Source of the DNA: Rhodobacterales bacterium
GTDB taxonomy: Bacteria > Pseudomonadota > Alphaproteobacteria > Rhodobacterales > Rhodobacteraceae
NCBI GenBank assembly: GCA_009992615.1
Contig: JAACVA010000096.1
Coordinates: 1 to 10,411, forward strand
Length of the DNA stretch: 10,411 nucleotides
Reading direction: 5' to 3'
Shown: in pieces, positions 1 through 7,319 of the stretch
How the letters are laid out: the number at the start of each line of letters is the position of its first letter
Position numbering within the stretch: position 1 is the stretch's first letter
Translations under genes and position numbers: made by a program
The notes under the pieces: generated by a model
The model's database searches: none
What the model was told of the DNA's origin: nothing
Seen by the model: only the letters and a program-made list of their open reading frames with translations

Positions 1-1
1 G

Positions 2-508
2 TTGCAGGCCGCAGGTGCCGTGATTCGCCGCGCTGCGATCGCCGAGGTGCACCTTGCGATGGCCCAGTCAAAGCATCTGTTTGCCTCTGAAGCCTATGGC
101 GTCTGGCGCGATGTCATCGAGGCCAACCCGGATGCGATGCACGATCAGGTGCGCGAGCGGTTTCGCGGCGGGGCCGCCACCAGCGCCCCTGATTATGTGG
201 CGTCCTGGCGCATTCTCGACACCTGCCGCGCCGCCTATGCCGCCGCCACGGCCGAATATGACGCCGTTTTGCTGCCCACCTGCCCGATCATGCCCCCCAA
301 CCGCGCGCGGTTGGAAACCGAGACGGACTATTTCGTCAACGCCAATCTATTGACTCTGCGCAACACCCGTATCGGCAACCTGATGGGCCTGTGCGCCCTG
401 ACCCTGCCCAGCGGAACCCCCAGCGTCGGCATAACCTTGCAAAGTGCGCCGGGAAGCGAACACCGGCTGTTGCGGCTGGGCCACGCGGCGCAAGCGGCCT
501 TGGCCTGA
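2..508 (+). CDS. Amidase-signature family enzyme, C-terminal part (5' partial)
   Basis: The reading frame is open from the window edge to a TGA at 506-508, giving the last 168 or so residues of a larger protein. The visible part matches the C-terminal third of amidase-signature enzymes (GatA-like amidases and related amide hydrolases): a segment reading YDAVLLPTCPIMPP (residues 86-99 of the visible part), then N-x-x-G-L-C-A-L-T-L-P-S-G (126-138) and a PSVGITLQSAP strand, followed by the usual C-terminal helix. The glycine/serine-rich signature and the catalytic Ser-cisSer-Lys triad lie upstream, outside the window, so activity and substrate cannot be judged. The TTG at position 2 is not taken as a start because the family is normally about 430-480 residues long. 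The next gene begins about 115 nt downstream on the same strand, so shared transcription is possible but not shown. It is probably a free-standing amidase rather than GatA, since no gatB or gatC is adjacent. Confidence 0.8.
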   Translation: MQAAGAVIRRAAIAEVHLAMAQSKHLFASEAYGVWRDVIEANPDAMHDQVRERFRGGAATSAPDYVASWRILDTCRAAYAAATAEYDAVLLPTCPIMPPNRARLETETDYFVNANLLTLRNTRIGNLMGLCALTLPSGTPSVGITLQSAPGSEHRLLRLGHAAQAALA

Positions 509-622
509 AAGACACACCCGTCGGGCCAAACTGTGGAAATGCCGGGGCTTTTGTGGACCCGGCGCGCACCCTTCGGTTATCGTCGCCACAAAGGGGCGAT
601 ACGACCCCGGTATATCGAGGCA
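509..622 (+). other. Intergenic spacer between amidase and aminotransferase genes
   Basis: This 114-nt gap holds no convincing gene. One 6-bp inverted repeat (541-546 with 558-563, an 11-nt loop containing TTTT) could form a modest hairpin, but no T tract follows, so it is not a typical intrinsic terminator. I see no promoter that matches consensus well. A purine-rich GAGG at 617-620 serves as the ribosome binding site of the next gene. Confidence 0.4.
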
Positions 623-625
623 ATG

Positions 626-1807
626 ATGCAGTACCCCCAGAGGTTTTCAAACCTGCCTGAGTATGCTTTCCCGCGTCTGCGCACCCTTCTGGATGCCCAT
701 GCGCCGGGCGGTTCCCCCGTGCATATGACCATTGGCGAGCCGCGCCATGCCTTTCCCCACTGGATTGCCCAGGTGATTGCCGACAATGCCGCCGGGTTTG
801 GCAAATACCCCCCCAATGAAGGCACGCCAGAACTGTTGACCGCCATCGCCGGATGGGTGCAGCGGCGCTATGGCGTTGCGCTGGACCCGGCGGCGCAGAT
901 CATGGTGTTGAACGGCACGCGCGAAGGGCTGTTCAACTCGGCCATTGCCCTGTGCCCCGAGACGAAGAACGCCAAGGCGCCAGTGATTCTGACACCCAAT
1001 CCGTTTTATCAGGTCTATGCCGTCGCCGCCCTGGCCGTAGGGGCCGAGCCTGTTTATGTGCCCGCCACCTCCGCCACCGGATTTCTGCCCGACTATGCCG
1101 GTTTGCCGCGTGATGTGCTTGACCGCACGGCCATCGCCTATCTCTGTTCACCGTCCAACCCCCAGGGCGCGGTGGCCGGTGCCGACTATTGGCGCGACCT
1201 TGTCGCGCTGGCCGAGAAACATGATTTCCGCATCTTTGCCGATGAATGTTATTCTGAAATCTACCGCCACAGCGCCCCGGTGGGCGCCTTGCAGATTGCC
1301 CACGACATGGGCGCGGATCCTGACCGCGTGGTGATTTTTCACTCGCTGTCCAAACGCAGCAACCTGCCGGGCCTGCGGTCGGGGTTTGTGGCGTCGGGCG
1401 CGAAGAACCTGAGCGCCCTGAAACAGCTGCGCAACTATGCGGGTGCACCCTTGCCGCTGCCGTTGCAAATGGCGGCGGCGGCGGTGTGGCAAGACGAAAC
1501 CCATGTGCAGGACAGCCGCGCGCAATATGTCCGCAAGTTCGAAATCGCCGATCAGGTGTTTTCCGGCATCCAGGGCTGTGGTGCGCCAGAGGCGGGGTTT
1601 TTCCTGTGGTTGCCGGTGGACGACGGCGAAGCGGCGGCCGTTCGGCTGTGGCGTGAAACCGGCGTGCGGGTGTTGCCCGGCGCCTATCTGGCGCGGGATG
1701 TGGGCGGACAAAACCCCGGCAAGGGGTATATCAGGGTGGCCATGGTCGCCCCGGAACAAGAAATGCAGCGCGGGCTTGAACAGTTGCGCGACTGTCTCTT
1801 CACTTGA
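626..1807 (+). CDS. dapC: PLP-dependent class I aminotransferase, DapC-like (N-succinyldiaminopimelate aminotransferase)
   Basis: This is a 393-residue fold-type I aminotransferase. With the start at 626, the pyridoxal-phosphate lysine is Lys243 in the motif SLSKRSNLPGLRSGF, the ring-nitrogen aspartate is Asp206 in ADECYSEIY, the conserved asparagine is Asn178 in SPSNPQGA, and the substrate-carboxylate arginine is Arg370 in GYIRVAM. The SLSKRSN-PGLRSGF form of the lysine motif is typical of DapC proteins, which transfer an amino group from glutamate to N-succinyl-2-amino-6-ketopimelate in the lysine and meso-diaminopimelate pathway. The exact substrate is inferred; a related aminotransferase of this subfamily is the main alternative. 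The frame stays open back to a GTG at 533, but the residues that adds do not resemble the family. GAGG at 617-620 lies 5 nt before the ATG at 626; an ATG at 623 is directly adjacent. The stop lies 12 nt before the ftsK start, and its TGA overlaps the ftsK ribosome binding site, suggesting co-transcription. The enzyme acts in the cytoplasm. Confidence 0.85.
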   Translation: MQYPQRFSNLPEYAFPRLRTLLDAHAPGGSPVHMTIGEPRHAFPHWIAQVIADNAAGFGKYPPNEGTPELLTAIAGWVQRRYGVALDPAAQIMVLNGTREGLFNSAIALCPETKNAKAPVILTPNPFYQVYAVAALAVGAEPVYVPATSATGFLPDYAGLPRDVLDRTAIAYLCSPSNPQGAVAGADYWRDLVALAEKHDFRIFADECYSEIYRHSAPVGALQIAHDMGADPDRVVIFHSLSKRSNLPGLRSGFVASGAKNLSALKQLRNYAGAPLPLPLQMAAAAVWQDETHVQDSRAQYVRKFEIADQVFSGIQGCGAPEAGFFLWLPVDDGEAAAVRLWRETGVRVLPGAYLARDVGGQNPGKGYIRVAMVAPEQEMQRGLEQLRDCLFT

Positions 1808-1819
1808 GGAACGGGTAAC

Positions 1820-4800
1820 ATGGCGTATCAGACCAGACAGCGGGATCCGCTTTTCGACAGCAACACCCAGGCCGCCCTTGAACGGCGTGGAAAAGAGCTG
1901 TTGGGAATCGCGTTGATCGCTGCCGGCGTAATGACCGCCCTGCTGCTGGGGTCTTACGTGCCGGACGATCCGTCGTGGTTTTCGGCCACCAGCGAACAGG
2001 CGAAGAACCTGCTGGGCCGCTTTGGCGCGTCGATCGCCGCGCCGCTGTTCAACATTGTGGGCTGGGGCGCATGGGGTTTTCCCGTGGTGTTCACCGTCTG
2101 GGGGCTGCGCTTTGTGGCCCATTGGGGCGAAGACCGCGCCAGCCAACGGTTGGTTTTCGCGCCTCTCGCCATTGCCTTGGCCGCCGTTTACGTTTCAACC
2201 CACCAGCCACCCGAAGGCTGGACGCATTACTTTGGTCTGGGCGGGCTTTTCGGGGACACGATCCTGGGCGCCGTTCTGGGCGTCGTGCCGGTGAATGCCA
2301 CCTTCGGGCTGAAGGTCATGGCGCTGACCGTGGCGGTGGCGACCTTGGCGATGGGGCTGTTCGTGCTTGGTTTTACCGCGTCCGAACTGCGGCATCTGCT
2401 GGCCTTCCTCATGCTGTCGGTTGTGCGCTGTTACGACATGATCATGAACGCGCTGGGGCACGGCGCGATGGGCCTCGGCAAGGGGGCCATTGTCGGTCTG
2501 CGCGCGGCCCAGACCGCCACGGCGGGCCTGGCTGAAAAACGCGCTCAGGCCCGCGCCGATGCCGAAGCCGCCGCAACCCAGCGCGCTGCGCTGGACGCCG
2601 AGATGGCAACGCCCACCACCCCACGCCGCACCCCTGTTCTGCGCGCCGACCGCCTGCCAACGCAGGACGAGCCGTTCTATGATGACCCTTACGGCGTTTT
2701 CGACGACGATCTGCCAGCGGAACCTGCACCGCGCCTGTCATTGCTCACCCGCCTGCCGGGGCTGTTCAAACGCCCGATCGATACGGATCACGCGCCAGCA
2801 CCCGATCCCACCGTCCTGCGGGCCGAACCCGCCCTGGCGCCGGGTGATGACCGGATCAAGGCCAAAATTGCCGATGTCATCAAGTCGCGTGTCCGGGCGC
2901 GACCCATCGTCATGGCCGGGGCCACCGGCCGCACCGAACCACCCGTGCAGGCCCGCCACCCACGCGGCCCTCGGCCAATGATCCTGGACACCACCGCGCC
3001 GCGCCTGCCCGCCGAGCCACCCTTGCAGGCCGCACAGCCCCAGAGCGCACAAGCGCAACTATACGCCTCAGTCCAAACTGCGCCCGCCGCCGCCGCGCGA
3101 CAGTTGGCGCCGGCGATTGGGGATTTTAATGATGCGCCCCTGCCTGAACCCGAACTGGTGGCGCCGCGCCCCCTGCCCGCCCCCGAGGTGCCGATGTTCC
3201 GCCGCTCTGCCGAAGAGCCCGCGAAAAGCGTCGTGCAACACCCGGTCAGGAAACCGGTCCAGCCCAGCAAACAAGCCCGATCCGAGGCCCAGCCAGCGCT
3301 GAAATTCGAAGAGGAATACGCCGCTTACCAGACGCCGCCGCTGTCCCTGCTGACCAGCCCGGACACGGTGACGCGCCATGTTCTGTCGGACGAGGCGCTG
3401 GAGCAAAACGCGCGGATGCTGGAATCGGTGCTGGACGATTACGGCGTGAAGGGCGAAATCGTCTCGGTGCGCCCCGGCCCGGTCGTTACGATGTACGAAC
3501 TGGAACCGGCGCCGGGCCTGAAGGCCAGCCGGGTGATCGGCCTGTCCGACGACATTGCGCGCAGCATGTCGGCCCTGTCGGCCCGCGTATCCACCGTGCC
3601 GGGGCGCAGCGTGATCGGTATCGAGCTGCCCAATGTGCACCGCGAAATGTGCGTACTGCGCGAAATCCTTGCCTCGCGCGATTTCGGCGACAGCTCGATG
3701 CGCCTGCCGCTTGCCTTGGGCAAGGACATCGGTGGCGGTCCGGTGGTGGCCAACCTGGCCAAGATGCCCCACCTTCTGATCGCCGGGACCACGGGATCGG
3801 GCAAATCGGTGGCGATCAACACGATGATCCTGTCCCTGCTGTACAAGCTGACGCCGGATGAGTGCCGGATGATCATGATCGATCCCAAGATGCTGGAACT
3901 GTCGGTCTATGACGGCATTCCGCACCTGTTGTCGCCCGTGGTGACCGATCCGAAAAAGGCGGTCGTCGCCCTGAAATGGGTCGTCGGCGAAATGGAGGAC
4001 CGCTATCGCAAGATGTCGAAAATGGGCGTGCGCAATATCGAAGGTTATAATGGCCGGGTACGCGAAGCCCTTGAGAAAGAGGAAATGTTCAGCCGCACGG
4101 TGCAAACCGGGTTTGATGACGACACCGGCGAACCGGTATTCGAGACGGAAGAGATCCAGCCCGAGGTATTGCCCTTCATCGTGGTCATCGTCGACGAGAT
4201 GGCCGACCTGATGATGGTGGCGGGCAAAGAGATCGAGGCCTGCATCCAGCGTCTGGCACAAATGGCGCGGGCCAGCGGCATTCACCTGATCATGGCCACG
4301 CAGCGCCCGTCGGTTGACGTGATCACCGGCACGATCAAGGCGAACTTTCCCACCCGGATTTCTTTCCAGGTGACATCGAAGATCGACAGCCGCACCATTT
4401 TGGGGGAACAGGGCGCCGAACAATTGTTGGGCATGGGTGACATGCTGTACATGGCGGGCGGATCGAAGATCGTGCGCGTCCACGGGCCTTTCTGTTCTGA
4501 TGAAGAAGTCGAAGAAATCGTAAATTATCTCAAGGGTTTCGGCCCACCGGATTACATGTCGGGGGTTGTTGAAGGGCCGAGCGAAGACAAGGAAAGCAGC
4601 ATCGACGCGGTGCTGGGTCTGGGCGGTGGTGACGACCTCGAAAATGCGCTGTACGACACGGCGGTGGCGATCGTCATCAAGGATCGCAAGTGTTCGACCA
4701 GCTATATCCAGCGCAAACTTGCCATCGGCTATAACAAGGCCGCGCGCCTGGTGGAGCAGATGGAGGACGAAGGCGTCGTTTCGTCAGCCAACCATGTGGG

Positions 4801-4834
4801 CAAACGAGAAGTGCTGGTGCCAGAACAGCAATAG
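1820..4834 (+). CDS. ftsK: DNA translocase FtsK
   Basis: This is a complete 1004-residue FtsK, the septum-anchored hexameric motor that pumps chromosome ends and activates XerCD recombination at dif during division. The N-terminus carries hydrophobic segments at about 27-47, 75-99, 111-126, 139-157 and 163-185, fitting the usual four or so membrane passes. A long proline-, alanine- and charge-rich linker spans about 230-515. The motor follows: an alpha domain from about 523, Walker A GTTGSGKS at 656-663 (Lys662), Walker B VVIVDEMADL with Asp792-Glu793, then the conserved stretches MATQRPSVDVITGTIKANFP and SKIDSRTILGEQGAEQLLG. The gamma winged-helix domain that reads oriented KOPS sequences covers about 938-1004, with the STSYIQRKLAIGYNKAARL recognition region. 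GAGGA at 1806-1810 is a good ribosome binding site 9 nt before the ATG. The gene is co-directional with the aminotransferase 12 nt upstream and converges on pnp. All key motor residues are present and no frameshift is seen. The linker is variable in this family. Confidence 0.97.
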   Translation: MAYQTRQRDPLFDSNTQAALERRGKELLGIALIAAGVMTALLLGSYVPDDPSWFSATSEQAKNLLGRFGASIAAPLFNIVGWGAWGFPVVFTVWGLRFVAHWGEDRASQRLVFAPLAIALAAVYVSTHQPPEGWTHYFGLGGLFGDTILGAVLGVVPVNATFGLKVMALTVAVATLAMGLFVLGFTASELRHLLAFLMLSVVRCYDMIMNALGHGAMGLGKGAIVGLRAAQTATAGLAEKRAQARADAEAAATQRAALDAEMATPTTPRRTPVLRADRLPTQDEPFYDDPYGVFDDDLPAEPAPRLSLLTRLPGLFKRPIDTDHAPAPDPTVLRAEPALAPGDDRIKAKIADVIKSRVRARPIVMAGATGRTEPPVQARHPRGPRPMILDTTAPRLPAEPPLQAAQPQSAQAQLYASVQTAPAAAARQLAPAIGDFNDAPLPEPELVAPRPLPAPEVPMFRRSAEEPAKSVVQHPVRKPVQPSKQARSEAQPALKFEEEYAAYQTPPLSLLTSPDTVTRHVLSDEALEQNARMLESVLDDYGVKGEIVSVRPGPVVTMYELEPAPGLKASRVIGLSDDIARSMSALSARVSTVPGRSVIGIELPNVHREMCVLREILASRDFGDSSMRLPLALGKDIGGGPVVANLAKMPHLLIAGTTGSGKSVAINTMILSLLYKLTPDECRMIMIDPKMLELSVYDGIPHLLSPVVTDPKKAVVALKWVVGEMEDRYRKMSKMGVRNIEGYNGRVREALEKEEMFSRTVQTGFDDDTGEPVFETEEIQPEVLPFIVVIVDEMADLMMVAGKEIEACIQRLAQMARASGIHLIMATQRPSVDVITGTIKANFPTRISFQVTSKIDSRTILGEQGAEQLLGMGDMLYMAGGSKIVRVHGPFCSDEEVEEIVNYLKGFGPPDYMSGVVEGPSEDKESSIDAVLGLGGGDDLENALYDTAVAIVIKDRKCSTSYIQRKLAIGYNKAARLVEQMEDEGVVSSANHVGKREVLVPEQQ

Positions 4835-4910
4835 CACGCGCTGCCGCGCAAAGGCCCGGGTTTTGGTCTCTGGCACTGCGCCCAGAATCGGGCTCAGCAC
4901 GGGTTCCATA

Positions 4911-4950
4911 CAAAAATGGGCTGGCCACCGCGTGGCCAACCCTCTTGTTT
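4911..4950. terminator. Bidirectional intrinsic terminator between ftsK and pnp
   Basis: An 11-bp inverted repeat (4918-4928 pairing with 4932-4942, one C/A mismatch) encloses a CGC loop. On the + strand it is followed by TCTTGTTT (4943-4950), which suits termination of ftsK. On the - strand the same stem is followed by ATTTTTG (complement of 4911-4917), which suits termination of pnp. It lies between convergent genes, where a shared terminator is expected. Activity is inferred from the fold and the tails only. Confidence 0.75.
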
Positions 4951-4970
4951 CCCTGAACCAGCCTATCCGG

Positions 4971-5000
4971 GGGGGGCCGAGCTTTTCACCTCAGCCCCCC
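4971..5000 (-). terminator. GC-rich hairpin just after the pnp stop codon
   Basis: Positions 4971-4981 pair with 4990-5000 in an 11-bp stem with one mismatch and an 8-nt loop. It starts 13 nt past the pnp TAA on the transcribed strand. No T tract follows it, so it is less likely to be an independent terminator. It may instead be a 3'-end stabiliser that blocks exonucleases, with the T-tailed hairpin further on doing the termination. Confidence 0.45.
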
Positions 5001-5013
5001 GTCATGTCGCGCC

Positions 5014-7146
5014 TTATTCAGCGTTTTCTTCGGCCTTGGCGGGTTCGCCGGTGGCCTGATCAACCACTTTCATCGAAAGCCGCACCTTGCCGCGGTCGTC
5101 AAAGCCCAAAAGCTTTACCCACACATCTTGGCCTTCCTTCAGCACGTCGGACGGATGGTTCAGGCGGCGGTTCTCGATTTGCGAGACATGCACAAGGCCA
5201 TCACGCTTGCCGAAGAAGTTCACGAAGGCCCCGAAATCAACCAGTTTGACGACCGTTCCCTTATAAATCTGGCCTTCTTCCGGCTCAGCCACAATCGACC
5301 AGATCAGATCATATGCCTTCTTGATCGACTCGGCGTTCGAGCTGGCGATCTTGATGACACCGTCGTCGTTGATATCGACCTTGGCGCCCGATACTTCGAC
5401 GATTTCGCGGATCACCTTGCCACCCGATCCGATCACTTCGCGGATCTTGTCCACCGGGATCTGCATGGTTTCGATCTTGGGTGCATAGGCACTGAACGCG
5501 GCGGCGCCGGACAGCGCCTTGTTCATCTCGCCCAGAATGTGCAGACGCCCGTCTTTGGCCTGGGCCAGCGCCTTTTCCATGATCTCCGGCGTGATACCGG
5601 CAACCTTGATGTCCATTTGCAGGCTGGTGATGCCGTCGGCAGTGCCGGCAACCTTGAAATCCATATCGCCGAGGTGATCCTCGTCGCCCAGAATGTCGGT
5701 CAGGATGGCATAGCTGCCGTCATCCTCAAGGATCAAACCCATGGCCACACCGGCCACTGGCGCCTTGAGCGGCACGCCCGCATCCATCATCGACAAAGAA
5801 CCACCGCAAACCGATGCCATCGAGGACGAGCCGTTGGATTCGGTGATCTCGCTCACCACGCGGATGGTATAGGGGAAATCGGTCGCGGCGGGCAAAACTG
5901 CCTGCAACGCCCGCCAGGCCAGTTTGCCATGGCCGATTTCACGCCGCCCCGGAGGGCCAAAGCGCCCCACCTCGCCCACCGAATAGGGGGGGAAGTTGTA
6001 ATGCAGCAGGAAGTTCGATTTGTACATGCCCTGCAACGCGTCGATCATCTGTTCGTCGTCGCCGGTGCCAAGGGTGGTGATGACCAGACCCTGGGTTTCG
6101 CCACGCGTGAACAGCGCCGAACCATGGGTACGCGGCAGGATGCCCGTTTCACAGACGATGGGACGCACGGTTTTCGTGTCGCGCCCGTCGATCCGCTTGC
6201 CCGATTTCACCACGTCACCGCGCAGGATTGACGATTCAAGTTTCTTGATCGCCGAGCCAAGATTTTCGTCGGATTTCTGATCGTCAGTCAACGTCGATTT
6301 GATCGCATCGACGGCAGCAGAGATTGCGGTGGTGCGCTCCTGCTTGTCGGTGATGGCGAAGGCGGCGCGCATCTGGGTTTCGCCGGTCTTTTTGACGGCG
6401 CTGTACAGATCGCTGTAATCGACGGGGTGGAAATCGAACGGCTCTTTCGCGCAATCCTCGGCCAGGTCGATGATCAGGTCGATCACCGGCTGGATCGCGT
6501 CATGGGCGAATTTCACCGCGCCCAACATCTCGGCCTCGGTCAGTTCATAGGCCTCGGACTCAACCATCATAACGGCATCTTTGGTGCCGGCGACCACAAG
6601 ATCCAACCGCTGTTCAGGCTTCAGCTTCAGGTTGTGCATGTCATCCATGTCGGGATTCAGGATGTATTCGCCATCGACAAACCCAACGCGGCAGGCGGCG
6701 ATCGGGCCCATGAACGGCGCGCCAGAAATGGTCAGCGCGGCACTGGCGGCAATCATCGCCACCATGTCGGGATCGTTGACCAGATCATGGGACAGAACGG
6801 TGCAGATCACCAGAACCTCGTTCTTGAAACCGGGCACGAACAGTGGACGGATCGGACGGTCGATCAGGCGGCTGGTCAGGGTTTCTTTTTCGGTCGGGCG
6901 CGCTTCGCGCTTGAAGAACCCACCCGGCACCTTGCCCGCGGCATAGTATTTCTCATTGTAATGAACGGTCAGCGGAAAAAAGTCCTGCCCCGGCTTGGCG
7001 GATTTTGCGAAGGTCACGTTGGCCATGACGCTGGTTTCGCCCAGTGTGGCGATGACCGAACCGTCGGCCTGTCGGGCAATCTTGCCGGTTTCCAGTGTCA
7101 GCGTCTCGTCGCCCCACTGGATGCTTTTCGTCGTAATGTTGAACAT
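5014..7146 (-). CDS. pnp: Polyribonucleotide nucleotidyltransferase (PNPase)
   Basis: This complete 710-residue PNPase has the usual length for the family. It degrades RNA 3' to 5' by phosphorolysis as a trimer in the cytoplasm, often within the degradosome. The first RNase PH domain includes GGFFKREARPTEKETL (75-90) and SRLIDRPIRPLF (92-103). After the all-alpha linker, the second RNase PH domain carries the catalytic signature DILGDEDHLGDMDFKVAGT, with Asp490, Asp496 and Lys498 equivalent to E. coli Asp486, Asp492 and Lys494. A KH domain follows with the GSGG loop at 573-576, then an S1 domain at about 625-694 (GQIYKG through VRLSMKV), and a short acidic tail ending ENAE. GAGGAA (complement of 7151-7156) sits 4 nt before the ATG and decides the start. 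The gene converges on ftsK. In many proteobacteria rpsO lies directly upstream of pnp; here the upstream neighbour is an RTX gene. The long leader has hairpins that could serve regulation. Confidence 0.98.
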   Translation of the reverse strand: MFNITTKSIQWGDETLTLETGKIARQADGSVIATLGETSVMANVTFAKSAKPGQDFFPLTVHYNEKYYAAGKVPGGFFKREARPTEKETLTSRLIDRPIRPLFVPGFKNEVLVICTVLSHDLVNDPDMVAMIAASAALTISGAPFMGPIAACRVGFVDGEYILNPDMDDMHNLKLKPEQRLDLVVAGTKDAVMMVESEAYELTEAEMLGAVKFAHDAIQPVIDLIIDLAEDCAKEPFDFHPVDYSDLYSAVKKTGETQMRAAFAITDKQERTTAISAAVDAIKSTLTDDQKSDENLGSAIKKLESSILRGDVVKSGKRIDGRDTKTVRPIVCETGILPRTHGSALFTRGETQGLVITTLGTGDDEQMIDALQGMYKSNFLLHYNFPPYSVGEVGRFGPPGRREIGHGKLAWRALQAVLPAATDFPYTIRVVSEITESNGSSSMASVCGGSLSMMDAGVPLKAPVAGVAMGLILEDDGSYAILTDILGDEDHLGDMDFKVAGTADGITSLQMDIKVAGITPEIMEKALAQAKDGRLHILGEMNKALSGAAAFSAYAPKIETMQIPVDKIREVIGSGGKVIREIVEVSGAKVDINDDGVIKIASSNAESIKKAYDLIWSIVAEPEEGQIYKGTVVKLVDFGAFVNFFGKRDGLVHVSQIENRRLNHPSDVLKEGQDVWVKLLGFDDRGKVRLSMKVVDQATGEPAKAEENAE

Positions 7147-7319
7147 GTAAGTTCCTCATGTCGGCCCTCAGGCCATTGCGTAGGGGGCGAATTCCCCCTG
7201 ACCCCGGTATCTTGTAAGGCGCTGGGTCCGGGCGCCTGGCGTGTGCAAGATGCTTGGGCAATACCGCAGTTTCGCCTGAATGGAAAGGGTCGTGCCATGG
7301 CCGGGCCAGACCCGCCCGA
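7147..7319 (-). promoter_or_regulatory. Structured pnp leader / spacer between RTX gene and pnp
   Basis: This 173-nt gap contains three nested or consecutive inverted repeats. The first is a two-tier stem with an outer ATCTTG/CAAGAT pair (7209-7214 with 7246-7251) around an inner AGGCGC/GCGCCT pair (7217-7222 with 7232-7237). The second is a perfect 6-bp hairpin (7182-7187 with 7194-7199, loop CGAATT). The third is a short GGCC/GGCC hairpin (7163-7166 with 7171-7174). The pnp ribosome binding site at 7151-7156 follows. No T tract is attached to any stem on the - strand, so none looks like a terminator for the RTX gene upstream. E. coli pnp is autoregulated through RNase III cleavage of a leader stem-loop, and a comparable role here is an inference. 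I could not place a convincing promoter in the gap, so read-through from the RTX gene or a non-consensus promoter are both possible. Confidence 0.45.

Noticed and set aside
551..580. Possible promoter TTGTGG-N18-GGTTAT ahead of the aminotransferase gene
   Set aside because: Each element matches the sigma-70 consensus at only about three of six positions, no better than chance.
3068..4483. Long open frame of 471 codons on the - strand across ftsK
   Set aside because: It lies wholly antisense to the conserved ftsK motor, is rich in His, Arg and Gln as expected of a shadow frame in GC-rich DNA, and matches no family I recognise.
4566..5249. 227-codon + strand frame overlapping the ftsK 3' end and running into pnp
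   Set aside because: It overlaps the conserved FtsK gamma domain in another frame and passes through the terminator and antisense pnp, and its Arg/Ser/Trp-rich product is typical of a shadow frame.
7182..7251. tRNA-like fold in the pnp leader
   Set aside because: The stems do not form a cloverleaf: the GGGGG/CCCCC arm has a 6-nt CGAATT loop rather than a 7-nt T loop, and no acceptor or anticodon arm can be placed.
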